DNA from: Plantago elongata
Taxonomy: Eukaryota > Streptophyta > Magnoliopsida > Lamiales > Plantaginaceae
Reading direction: 5' to 3'
Assembly: GCA_036897095.1 (NCBI GenBank)
Contig: JAYMSP010003070.1
Coordinates: 1 to 21,271 of the forward strand
DNA: 21,271 bases
In this document: one piece after another, positions 9,449 to 18,570 of the stretch
How positions within the stretch are numbered: position 1 is the first letter of the stretch
How the letters are laid out: each line of letters starts with the position of its first letter
The notes under the pieces: model-generated
Databases searched by the model: none
Told to the model about the DNA's origin: nothing
What the model saw: the letters and a program-made list of their open reading frames with translations, nothing else
Translations under genes and position numbers: made by a program

Positions 9449-10705
9449 TTGTTTCAATCAAATGTTCCCTTGATTTATTGGTCTCATTGTGTCTTAACTG
9501 CTGCTCATATCATCAACAGGTTACCAACTGAGGTGTTAGACAACAAAACACCATTTCAGATGTTGTATGGCAAGCCTGCTACCTATGATCACCTTAGATC
9601 ATTTGGTTGTTTATGCTACTGCAACACCATCAAAGAACTGAGAAACAAGTTTAATGCTAGAGCAGAACAATGTGTTTTTCTTGGTTATCCCTTAGGTGTT
9701 AAAGGATATAAGCTGTTGAATTTAAGAACTAAGAAACTGATTATTTCAAGAGATGTTAAGTTTTATGAAACAATATTTCCTTTTGCTAACAAAAACACCA
9801 CTTTACATTCTTATGATGATCATATGCCTTATATTAAAAGCATGTCAAATACAGATGATTTAGCTTCTGCACAAATCTCTTCTATTAATCATGATGCATT
9901 AAATATGCCTACAGATACTTCTTCATGCGATTTTCAGTTAACTCAACCTGCATTGCATGATGAAATTGATACTCACACTTCATCTACTCCTTCAGATTCT
10001 CAAATTCCAGTTGATACATCTTCACAGGCACTGCAGACTGATGAACTTGTTCAAGAAAATCTCAGAAAATCATCAAGAATCAAGTCAACACCAGCTCATC
10101 TGAGTATTTATGATATCAAACTCCCACCTTCACTTACTCATTCTTCATCTACTTTGCATACATCAGTATTATATCCTATATCTGATTATCTTTCTACAGC
10201 ACAATTATCACATGCTCATTATGCCTTTACTGCAACTATTACTGCTAACATTGAACCTAAGACATATAAACAAGCTGCTAAAATTACAGCTTGGCAAGAT
10301 GCTATGAACACTGAGCTTAAGGCATTAGAGAAAACTAACACTTGGTCACTAGTTTCTTTACCTGCAGATAAGCATATAATTGGTTGTAAATGGATATATA
10401 GAATAAAACATAAAGCTGATGGATCTATAGAAAAATGTAAAGCAAGATTAGTGGCAAAGGGATATAATCAGGAAGGAGTAGATTATTTTCACACTTATTC
10501 ATCTGTTGCTAAACTTACATCCGTAAGAATTCTGTTAGCACTTGCAGCTTCTAAACATTGGCATTTGCATCAATGTGATGTTAATAATGCATTTTTACAT
10601 GGGGATCTTGATGAGGAGGTATACATGATGCCTCCACCAGGTTACTTAGATGCAAATGATACTAGAGTTTGTAAGTTACACAAGAGTATTTATGGCTTAA
10701 AGTAG
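9449..10705 (+). pseudogene. Element B integrase C-terminus, linker and reverse transcriptase N-terminal half
   Basis: A 418-codon open stretch, open upstream to 9290. It has [20 protein letters not shown] and LRSFGCLCY (end of the integrase core), then [18 protein letters not shown], a Ser/Thr-rich linker of about 150 codons, and from about 10250 the RVT_2 reverse transcriptase: [36 protein letters not shown] and [13 protein letters not shown], with the first catalytic Asp intact (codon 10577-10579). It ends YGLK followed by TAG at 10703-10705, where the family has Gln (KQA). The sequence resumes in the same frame after this stop. Confidence 0.9.
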
Positions 10706-11494
10706 GCTTCAAGACAATTGTTTCAAAAGTTGTCTTCTTGTTTGATTCAATATGGTTTTGTGCAATCTGCAGCTGATACTTCACTGTTTCTTTTCCATAC
10801 TTCAGATTGTTACATTGCTTTTATTTGCTATGTTGATGATATTATAATTGCAGGACCTGATGAACAAGCTATACTTAAACTCAAACAACACTTACATCAA
10901 GCTTTCACAATAAAGGATCTGGGCATACTCAAATACATGTTAGGTGTTGAGGTTGCAAGAAATCCTGAAGGAATATTTCTCTGTCAAAGAAAATATACAC
11001 TGGATATCTTGGTTGATACAGGATATCTAGCTTGTAAACCACTTAACACTCCAATGGACAGTAAACAACACTTCTCCACTGAACATTCTCCTCCTTTAGC
11101 AGATGGTTCAGAATATAGAAGGCTCATTGGTAGATTGATGTATCTAACCATCACTAGGCCTGAGATAGCCTATGCATTACAAATATTGAGTCATCATATG
11201 TCTGCACCAACTAAAGCCCATTTGAAGGCTGCTTACAGAGTTTTGAGGTACTTGAAGAAAAATCCTGATAAAGGCTTGTTCTCTTGCCCAGATACCAAAA
11301 GAAGTATTACAGGTTATGGTATATATCTTGGTCACTCATTGGTTTCATGGAAATCAAAGAAACAACCAACAGTTAGCCGTTCTTTAGCTAAAGCTGAGTA
11401 CAGGGCCTTGGCATACACAATTTGTGAAGTTCAGTGGTTGGTATATCTGCTTACAAACTTTGGTATCTTCACACATGATCCGGTTGCTATATAA
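10706..11494 (+). pseudogene. Element B reverse transcriptase C-terminal half and RNase H
   Basis: Continues in frame after the TAG at 10703. The YVDD catalytic box lies at 10829-10840 (ICYVDDIIIAG), followed by LGILKYMLGVEVAR, RPEIAYALQILS and the RNase H signature YGIYLGHSLVSWKSKKQPT with AKAEYRALA. The family normally has TEAEYRAL, so the residue before Ala-Glu differs. A frame change just before 11494 moves the remainder to another frame. Confidence 0.9.
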
Positions 11495-11765
11495 CACTGA
11501 TTCAAAGAGTGCTATTTGTATAGCTGAAAATCCAGTTCTTCATGAGAATACAAAGCATATACAAATAGACTACCATTTTACAAGGGAGAAGCTCAAGGAA
11601 GGGGTTATCAGGATCATTCATGTTCCATCTATTGAGAATATGGCTGATATATTCACAAAACCTTTACCATTTGATTTGTTTTCTTCATTTAGCTCCAAGA
11701 TGCATCTTGTAGATGTACATATGCATCTTAAGCGGGGTGTTAAGAGAAGATTGTTAGTTACTTAG
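11484..11765 (+). pseudogene. Element B RNase H C-terminus
   Basis: In the shifted frame, LLYNTDSKSAICIAENPVLH, then TKHIQIDYHFTREKL, IRIIHVPSIENMADIFTKPL and a terminal tail. This is the usual end of copia Pol. The frame reads into the 3' LTR and stops at 11763-11765. The family spacing suggests a one-base change between 11484 and 11495. Confidence 0.87.
11728..11737 (+). other. Purine tract of element B
   Basis: TTAAGCGGGG abuts the 3' LTR start. The AAG/GGGG purines at the LTR boundary are in the position of the plus-strand primer, though the tract is short and interrupted by a C. Confidence 0.55.
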
Positions 11766-11949
11766 TTGGTTAATGTAATATATAGTTAGGTTAGTTATTG
11801 GTTAGTTGAGTTTAGTTAGTTTTATATTCTTCATTATTAATAGAAGGCATGAACCAAATCCTTTGTAATTCAATCCATTAATGGAGTATCATTCTCCATC
11901 AATACAATATACAAAATTTGGTTCTTGATCCTTGTCAATATTATTCACA
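11738..11949 (+). repeat. 3' LTR of element B (212 bp)
   Basis: Starts TGTTAAGAGAAG and ends TTCACA, matching 6806-7015 with 10 substitutions and a 2-bp insertion (extra TA near 11783). It lies between the purine tract and the CTATA duplication. Confidence 0.95.
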
Positions 11950-11954
11950 CTATA
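11950..11954. repeat. Right target-site duplication of element B (CTATA)
   Basis: CTATA immediately after the LTR end TTCACA at 11949, identical to 6801-6805. Confidence 0.9.
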
Positions 11955-11964
11955 TAATCTAACA
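11955..11964 (-). repeat. 5' LTR of element A, displaced outer 10 bp
   Basis: TAATCTAACA continues the LTR sequence broken at 6805. The left copy reads TATATAATCTAACA without interruption (ending 2021). It is followed at once by the AAGAA duplication. Confidence 0.88.
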
Positions 11965-11969
11965 AAGAA
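11965..11969. repeat. Right target-site duplication of element A (AAGAA)
   Basis: Directly follows the remaining 10 bp of A's right LTR (ending TAACA at 11964) and is identical to 1851-1855. Confidence 0.9.
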
Positions 11970-11995
11970 AAGTGGCAGCAAATAAAACAGACCTC

Positions 11996-12560
11996 GATTC
12001 AATTCACTGCTATTTCGGAGAATTCCCAGATGCAAAGGAGGCCGGTTGATTGCTCAAATTCCTTCTTGGAAACAGATTGAGAATCAAGTATAGATCTGAA
12101 ACTGAAAGGAGAGGATTGGAGACTTCCAATTTTCCCTTTATCACACCAAATCAAAACCAACACCAAGTCGATTAAAGAGAAGCATGAGAAACATAACGCA
12201 CGTCTCAGAAATTTCGCAACAGGAACCTGTAGGGCGATTTTCAGTTTCAATCCACCTCAGCTCAGATCTGGAGCCACCTCGATCTTCCATTCAGGTCGTA
12301 TTCTAGCAAATGTTACACCACAGCCAACAACCAAAATGCCCAGATCTGTGAATCGGATACGAAAATACGATCATGTTCGATCCCTTGCAATCGACGGACG
12401 GGATTCCGATGAGGAACACAGATAAGGTACGTAGAAATAGAAATATGGTTTGGATATATTGAGATCTGAGAGAAAGAGACCGGAAACGAAATTTTTGGGG
12501 GAGAGAAAAGACAGAAGAGCGAAGGATACGGGAAAAGACCCGACAAAATAGTATACGCAC
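11996..12560 (-). other. Leader-like 5' end of a minus-strand transcription unit
   Basis: The minus strand here has the look of a plant 5' leader: a CT-rich start (CTCTTCTGTC, CTTTCTCTCAG), moderate GC, and a change to AT-rich DNA just upstream of the TATA-like box. A plausible donor (GAG followed by GTCTGT) lies at about 11995-11990, and element A is inserted only about 30 bp beyond it. I cannot identify the gene. The open frames here (83-110 codons) have no recognisable domain. Exons that might follow on the far side of element A (below 1850) are not recognised. It could also be a relic. Confidence 0.35.
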
Positions 12561-12588
12561 GACGTTTCCACACGCGCCATGTCGTGGG

Positions 12589-12595
12589 TTATATA
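12589..12595 (-). promoter_or_regulatory. TATATAA box, minus strand
   Basis: The minus strand reads TATATAACCC at the junction between an AT-rich upstream region (above 12600) and the leader-like sequence below. It fits a core promoter firing towards lower coordinates, with transcription starting near 12560. Confidence 0.4.
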
Positions 12596-12599
12596 CTAC

Positions 12600-13460
12600 T
12601 TCTAAAAAAAAAAAATTAATTAAAAACAACAACATTAATACTTAAAATAATATTTATATTTCTTAAAACTATAATGAATCACCTTTAATTTATAAAAAAT
12701 CACATAAACGTGATATAAATTAAAAACATTAAACAATGCAAAAAATATACAACACAGACTAAAAACCCCTAATTCTTAAAACAATATCATTGTCTGTTAC
12801 TACTATATCAATATCACTAAAATTTATAAAAAAAAGTAGAGAGATACAACATAAACTAAAAAAATAACATTAATACTTAAAAAGTAAAATTATAACATTG
12901 CATCTTAAACCTATAACAATGCATATTAAAACAGTAACAAAGAACGAATATGCAATATAAGCAAAAAATAATAACATTAATTCTTAAAATCATAATAATA
13001 ACTCTTAAAATTGTAGTAATGTATCCTTAAACTATATAAAATAAATCAAATTATAAATATTTAACGAGTGTCTAAAACACTAGGGTTGTTTAAAACTTCA
13101 ACACTAGGTCTAGAAACTATCATATGTGCACTAAATAATACAGTAACACACAAAAATATTAAACACGTAGTAAAACTATAACACAAACTCTTAAAATAAC
13201 AACCGATGGTCCTAAATCAGCAAAAGTAAAATCATATTTTATAAATATATCAACATTATATTTACACTACTACATGAGCAAGCAAAAAAAAACAAGTCTA
13301 AGACATTGAAACATCAAAATCAACCCACGGCACTCACCAAAATAACTAGTGGTTCTAGCCTAGAATAATGAAACTAGCCGCATAAACAAATGGTGAAAAT
13401 AGAAGGTTACTAAGTTTGGCTCCTTCTATGCGGAATCAGACGATTGAAGAAGTTAAATTA
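12600..13460. repeat. AT-rich spacer with degenerate repeated motif
   Basis: No gene is visible. Variants of AACATTAATACTTAAAA recur (near 12632, 12867 and 12972), along with related steps such as ACTCTTAAAAT (near 13001 and 13190) and TAACATTGCATCTTAAAC (near 12893). The repetition is irregular rather than a clean tandem array. It could be decayed transposon, old tandem repeat or matrix-attachment-like DNA. Confidence 0.4.
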
Positions 13461-13529
13461 CAACATACTTATTTAAATAAGAAATTGGAAAAAATTAGTT
13501 GGTGATGAAATGACCTGGCACGTTCGTAA

Positions 13530-13600
13530 TTTTGATAGCCAAAGCTTCTCGCCGAAGAAGAACCGATAAAGCCACCAGCTCCAATCATACAATTGTCTCC
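13530..13600 (-). pseudogene. Possible decayed fragment of a UDP-apiose/xylose synthase (AXS)-like first exon
   Basis: From about 13597 leftwards the minus strand reads ACAATTGTATGATTGGAGCT and on through codons for CMIGAGGFIGS. This is the glycine-rich NAD-binding loop with the wording of AXS proteins (they begin ICMIGAGGFIGSHLCEKL). After a frame change, GEKL follows (GCGAGAAGCTT, 13530-13540), at the spacing of the CEKL that follows in AXS. Beyond this there is no similarity, and no other AXS exon is found nearby. The 74-codon frame at 13473-13697 is in a different register and is not meaningful. The segment is short, so a chance resemblance is possible. Confidence 0.35.
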
Positions 13601-13699
13601 ACACAGACCTAAGCTTGCATACGTCATTCTTTATGGCGTGGAGTTGGAGAGAAAGAGTGTGTAGTGTGAATGATGAGATCAACTTTTGCAAATGCAATT

Positions 13700-14079
13700 T
13701 TTCTACTTTCTCTGATTAGGAATATTTTTAGAGAGATAGGGATTGTTGAGTGATTACTTTTTAATAATATATTATATTTGTAAATTTGAGTATTTATATA
13801 AAACTATTGATAAAATTTTTAAGTTTTTCTGACCGATTCTTTTATTGTAAACCAAAATTTTCTATCTCATTTTAGTATACTTACTTTGTAAGTATGGTTT
13901 TTACTTAGTCTATGATTGTTTACTTAGTCTCGATTTTATATAGCAGTATACAACGTTACATGCATCATGTACAGACAGAAAATAACTGATTCAATATATG
14001 TGTGATATCGGATACATGAAAAGTAGGATTACTGAGTGAGGAAATCAAAATTAGCAAATCCAAATTACACTTCTGATCT
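13700..14079. other. Downstream flank of the TGH-like gene
   Basis: AT-rich sequence between the AXS-like fragment and the stop codon of the minus-strand gene. The first 100 bp or so below 14080 are probably its 3' UTR. I did not find a clear polyadenylation signal. Nothing else was seen. Confidence 0.45.
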
Positions 14080-16448
14080 TCATTTTCCATACTTGCGCTT
14101 CTTGTTTTTCCTATCATCTGAGCCTTTTCCTGAACTTCGATGGGATCGTGTTGGGGAATCCTTTCTTCTGTGTTTGTGGTGCTTTCTGCGGCCACCTTCT
14201 CTCCGAGATGACCCCTTCTCTTTCCTTCTGGACCATGAACTGTATTTTTCTCCATCTTCATCTGAGTCACTAGATGTTTTTCTATCAGAACTGACACTTC
14301 TGCCTCTGCACCTACGACTAGAGTTCTTCTTGCTCCTTCGATATTCAGGTGAGCTGCTTTGCCCAATTCTGTCACTATTCAGCTTTCTCTTTTCTTCTGG
14401 CACATTAATGGATCTTGCTTTACCACCATCTAATCCACCTGCAATTTCAGTACCATCTATCCCTACACCACACACATTTTCATGACTTGATATATTCATA
14501 CTTTTTCCCTTCTCAGTGTTTGGCATGACTTTATTTTCTGACTGCAAATCAGGAGGAACCTTTAGGCCTAGTTCTTTGCCCAGTGATTCCAAGAAGTCGC
14601 CAGCCATTAAACGATTCAGTACTGAAACTGCTACTTCATTCTTTTTCTGGGTATCATCCACTTGATTGGATATAGAATTAGGATGTTCCTCCTCATCCTC
14701 AGAATCATCAGAGAATATAGCCTGGAAATTTACAAATAGTATTTAGGATGATAACACCACACACCGAACAAGCTTCAAGGAGATATTTGAATTTACCTTA
14801 TACAAATCAACAGGCCTCTCAACATTTTCAGTTTCCACCAGATTCTCAAGTTCTTCACTTGTTTCCATGCTTACACTTTTGCTTGTATGAGAAGTAAAAG
14901 GCTTCTCAACATTTGCAGTTTTTACTGCGTCAGGCATAAAAATGAGGGAGTCCATTTTGCTTTTTACACGTGGAGCAGGAGGTGGCTGCAACAAGTCATT
15001 AACAAACATTAAGTGAGCATATTCTTAGATCCACTGAAAAGCTAGAAACTGACATGAAGTAGAATCAAGTATTTTTATTCTCAGACAAAATGAGCGGAAA
15101 AGAAACAAGTCCAATAAAAGAACAGCCAGAATTTATGATAAGATGACATGCCATCAGATGAAATGACAACGAATTTTACATCCAGGGCTGGGATACCAAT
15201 CACCAAGAAAGTAAATAAACATCATGGATGAAAGGAATACCTTTTAGTAAGAACTAAAAGGAGAAAAGACTGCATATCAAATAAACTTTAATACAAAAAT
15301 AAAATATTAGTCTACCTTGCCCATGTATGGATCAATTAAATCAAAGCGCTTGCATAAAATAGGTGCAGGTCGCCACTGAAACTCTTCCCTCTTGGGATAC
15401 AATCCCTTCATTTTTAATTCTTCATCTTGCTGGGTATTAATTTTCTGTACATGCCAACCAAAGCAGCACATCAAGTTTTGAAACTGTAAACTAAAATCAA
15501 CCACGAACTGAACAAAATATACCTCCATTCCACCACTAGTAAATTGTAACCCTGTGGCACCAGAAAATTCTGCAAGCAACTGATTTGCAGCAACCTTGTC
15601 TCTACCTAAACGGCTTTTTTCTGTGGCTTCAACAGATTCAAACTCTAATCTTTCACGAGCACGATCAAGTTCAGACATGTAACTTGAGCCACCAGAATCT
15701 TTAGTGCGAAGGCCTCCTTCATACTTCTCCTTTAAAAACTGTTCATATCTTTTCTGCTTCGAGGGATCATCACTGAAAGGCTTCAACATATCCGAATGGC
15801 CATTCTAAGAAAGTAATGAAAATCCATGCACAAATAAGTAACCATAACTTGCTTGGTTGATGTCAATGATCATATCAAATTGCTAAAATCTTTATCAATG
15901 GATTTACTGATAGAAGTGTCAATAAAATTGCACCATTTTGCTTTTAAAGATCACTACTTACAATAGATGCCGGTTTAGTGAATGTTTCTGAAAGGCTAAA
16001 TTGGATATTAACAGTGCCAACAGAAGCAACCAAAGAGCCTGGATCTTTTGAGCTTCTCTTCAGAGCTTTTTCTCCTAAAAGTTTCCCTCGTCTTTCAGCA
16101 CTCAGTTTCTCCGAATTTGTCGTGGTTTTCATATCCCACAGATTTATCTGATCAGTACGCTTTTGACGCTCTTCCCAGAGTTTCCTCGAATAATAATCAC
16201 AACCATTTCCTCCTGTAAGGAAGCCAAACAATGGATTCCCTCGATTTTTCTCCCTCTGGAGATCCTCAAATAATTTTCCAGAACGAGCAACTAATGTTGC
16301 AACGCCTTCAATACAGACCTTAACACTGTTATCTTCTGGAGGAGAGACCTCTGGTGGAGGAATTTCAGAACTGTTGCAATTATTTCCAAGTGGGCCAGGA
16401 AACTTGTGATAGGGAACAGAATTCCCCGGAACCTTAGGAGGATCAAAT
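14080..16448 (-). CDS. TGH: TOUGH (TGH)-like SURP/RS-tail RNA-processing protein, C-terminal five exons
   Basis: Five exons on the minus strand join in frame with GT..AG introns: 16448-15962, 15804-15523, 15444-15316, 14985-14797 and 14721-14080 (TGA at 14082-14080), about 575 codons. In order they encode a linker with FDPPKVP and YHKFPGPL; a SURP domain (16324-16169; IEGVATLVARSG, NPLFGFLTGG, DYYSRKLWEE); KPFSDDPSKQKRYEQFLKEK; LQFTSGG; YPKREEFQWRPAPILCKRFD with DPYMGK; PPPAPRVKSKMDSLIFMPD; VERPVDLYKAIFSDDSEDEE; LNRLMAGDFLESLGKELG; and an Arg/Ser-, Lys- and His-rich tail. This is the order of the C-terminal half of plant TGH, a nuclear G-patch/SURP protein that Arabidopsis work links to pre-mRNA and primary microRNA processing with the DCL1 complex. 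The exons carry no stops. The N-terminal half with the G-patch (about 400 residues in the family) is not found to the right. An acceptor (ACATACAG) sits at 16449-16456, but no partner exon is seen. The call is firm for the family and open for gene integrity. Confidence 0.9.
15445..15522 (-). other. 78-nt intron of the TGH-like gene, in frame and without stops
   Basis: Donor GTATAT after GGA ATG GAG and acceptor GTACAG before AAA ATT AAT. The interval is exactly 26 codons, is phase 0 and contains no stop, so exons at 15804-15523 and 15444-15316 read as one open frame if it is retained. Its translation (VYFVQFVVDFSL...) is hydrophobic and unlike the hydrophilic exons on either side, and family members lack such an insert, which supports splicing. 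Confidence 0.75.
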
Positions 16449-18099
16449 CTGTATGTATCATAAGAAGATATAGCCACACATTAAGCTAAGATAAATATCA
16501 AAATTTGCAACATTAAATATTGCAGACAGCACTTAAACCCGTAAGAAAAGAACTTGAAGGAATTTATAACATGCAACATCAAGCATGTTTTCTCTGATCA
16601 ACTGTTTCACATTTCCAAATATAAAGTCCATGATGTGCCGAATAGCAATCAACTTTACTTGACATATCTTTTCCTTTAGCAATTTGAGTAAACACTATGA
16701 AGAAGTGACATGAGTAGCGTCATCCGGACACATCGGTATGACCCAGAATTAGATCATAAAGCAACCCAGATAAGTAAGTACGTTCAAGAGATCATCGACA
16801 GATTCGAAACAGATGTTGGAGGAGCTTGTACATCATGGAAGTTAACATATAACCAACACAGCCTAATAACTAAGAAAACTAACCAAGAGAACTTCATTAT
16901 CCTTTATGATAGTCTTGTTCTATAGACACCGAAACAAGAATATGTATTCTACCTACAAGGTTTCAGAGCATAATCCTAGTAGTCAAAATAGTACAGAAGT
17001 TCTTTTCAAGCTTCCATTTGATTGTTCGATACAATCTAATATTTGTTGACCCCCAAGGACTTCACAAGTGATCCTTAGGTACATTATTTTTCTGTGGATT
17101 TGGTAGCTACATTTAATGGTATTTACATTATTTTAGTTGATTTCACTAGAAATTTTGTTTGGTGAGTAAGCATAAGCCAGACACAACTTTCTTCGCTGCG
17201 ACCTGGCAAAGGGGAGAGATTTCAAATGTCTCTACCAGTCTACCTAATAGGAGTTCTAACTTGTTTCACTTTATTTTCTGGCTTAATATGTTGAACTCAC
17301 AAGTACATACTAAGAGTTTTCTTCAGGACTTGTGCCAAGGATTATGTGAGTCTCACATACAATCATTAGACTGGACTTGAAGCAATGAGTTTATCCCACA
17401 TGTACTAATTTGTAAGAATTCCATTTAATGCACTCATATATACATGGTACAATGGTACTTTCCTTGAGGGTTAAGTAAGAATAAAATGATAATACTGTTA
17501 TCGTAATAGTAATATTAGTTCAACCTACATTATTATTAGTAGTTTGGAAAGAGTTAGAACTTTGAAGTACAGTCAACGGAACATAATCATTCGTGGTCAT
17601 GTAAATTTAAATCAATACAAATTTATCATGCAAACAACCCATTCAAGTCTGCTATCTTTTAGAACTATTTGGCTCGAAACTTACATATACTCCTTGAAAC
17701 AATACATGCATTTTGGTAACATGAGCACTTTATTTTTACTTTGTCAGCCAGATATTTGTATCATCTTTGTCAGGCTATAACATGTGTACTTAATTGCATC
17801 ATTCAATCTGTTTTCATGTCAGCCCCACAGCCTTTCACTATGCAGTTCCATCTTCTCTTGGAAGCGGGCAATATTGAACCATAGTCCCCTACGCATACCC
17901 ATGTGTTTCTAGTGGTTATTTCTAATGCTTAACAAAAACTGGTATTTTTACGCGAGTTACACCATTACCAATGGGTTAAAGCAATGAATTTCAAAAAGAA
18001 AAATATAAGATTGATGCACACACATAAACCATATACCATCGAACAACCTGGTGAGGCACTGCAACAGGTGATAACCCATAAAAGAGCGTGTAACAATCA
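16449..18099. other. Non-coding stretch upstream of the TGH-like exons
   Basis: This is where the N-terminal TGH exons would be expected, but I find no minus-strand frame of 60 codons or more and no G-patch wording. The plus-strand frames (16710, 17159 and 17544, 71-78 codons) have no recognisable domain. A short segment at about 17815-17880 is open in two plus-strand frames and may be a fragment of something, but it cannot be identified. The region may be a long intron or unrelated sequence joined at a truncation. Confidence 0.4.
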
Positions 18100-18560
18100 T
18101 AGTTATTGATCCCGGATAGCGGCGCAGAGCGGCCGGCCCCCTATATCGGGATAGTGGAATAGCAGGAGCGGGATGACCGCTATCCGGAGCATCTCAAACA
18201 CTTGTCATAAAAATTATGTACTCATAGTATTCACAAGTATACTAACAAATACCCAAAATCCAATAAATTACTAATAATGACCAAAATCACTCATCATTTT
18301 TCATCACCAAAACCATCCAACAAATCCTCCACCTCAACATGACCTCTTCCATTTCTTAATTCGCCTGAAGCAGCATCTTTATTCGCCCTAAAACCCTCTT
18401 AATTTGTCTGAATTTGAATAGCGGCCGCTCCTGTGGCGAAGCATTGCGGACGCTCCAGCCGCTATTTGATTATAGTCCGCTCCGTAGCGCCAGTAGCGGC
18501 CAAAGCTCCTGGCATTGCGGAGCGGCGCTATTGCGGCCATAGCAGCCGCAATCGATAACT
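18100..18560. mobile_element. Non-autonomous hAT-like element 1
   Basis: Imperfect terminal inverted repeats: TAGTTATTGAT at 18100-18110 and ATCGATAACTA at 18551-18561 (reverse complement TAGTTATCGAT), 10 of 11 identical. Subterminal regions on both sides are packed with GCGGC/GCCGC and CCGCTAT/ATAGCGG steps, while the core (about 18190-18410) is AT-rich and non-coding. Flanks show an imperfect 8-bp duplication, AACAATCA (18092-18099) and AACAATAC (18561-18568). There is no transposase frame. The 8-bp duplication and GC-rich subterminal repeats fit hAT-type MITE-like elements; the exact ends are uncertain by a base or two. Confidence 0.65.
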
Positions 18561-18570
18561 AACAATACCA

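Larger units (their letters stand above)
6806..11949 (+). mobile_element. Copia element B (Ty1/copia LTR retrotransposon, plus strand, nested in element A)
   Basis: 5144 bp with TG..CA LTRs (6806-7015 and 11738-11949), a primer-binding site at 7016, Gag, protease, integrase, reverse transcriptase and RNase H in copia order, and a purine tract before the 3' LTR. It is flanked by the 5-bp duplication CTATA (6801-6805 and 11950-11954). That target lies inside element A's 5' LTR and on the opposite strand sense, so B is the later insertion. The LTRs differ at 10 of 210 aligned positions plus one 2-bp gap (4.8%). The polyprotein frame carries at least three in-frame stops and three frame changes. 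The small size and short LTRs resemble Ale/Retrofit-type copia lineages, but I cannot assign a lineage from motifs alone. Confidence 0.95.
1856..11964 (-). mobile_element. Copia element A (Ty1/copia LTR retrotransposon, minus strand, split by element B)
   Basis: This is a complete but decayed Ty1/copia element transcribed from right to left. It has LTRs at 1856-2021 and 6658-6805 plus 11955-11964, a primer-binding site next to the right LTR, a purine tract next to the left LTR, and between them, in copia order on the minus strand, Gag, protease, integrase, reverse transcriptase and RNase H. It is flanked by the perfect 5-bp duplication AAGAA (1851-1855 and 11965-11969). Without the inserted element B and its duplicated target it would be about 4.96 kb, a normal size for short-LTR plant copia elements. 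The two LTRs differ at 9 of about 157 aligned positions, plus a 1-bp and a 9-bp gap. The coding region has many stops and frameshifts, so it cannot act autonomously. Confidence 0.93.

Noticed and set aside
12303-12635. Three overlapping minus-strand frames of 69-110 codons
   Set aside because: They start at or before the presumed transcription start, overlap each other in different frames and show no domain. The sequence is better read as promoter and leader.
14036-14485. 149-codon plus-strand open frame
   Set aside because: It lies wholly over the RS-rich last exon of the TGH-like gene on the other strand. Its Ser/Leu/Phe-rich translation is the reverse of Arg/Ser/Glu codons.
16710-17780. 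Plus-strand frames of 71-78 codons (16710, 17159, 17544)
   Set aside because: Length is near chance for AT-rich DNA, there is no splice context and no known motif.
17815-17900. Short MGMRRG-coding string on the minus strand, considered as a remnant of the TGH G-patch exon
   Set aside because: Only a few residues resemble the G-patch; the neighbouring residues do not fit the family and no splice sites frame it.
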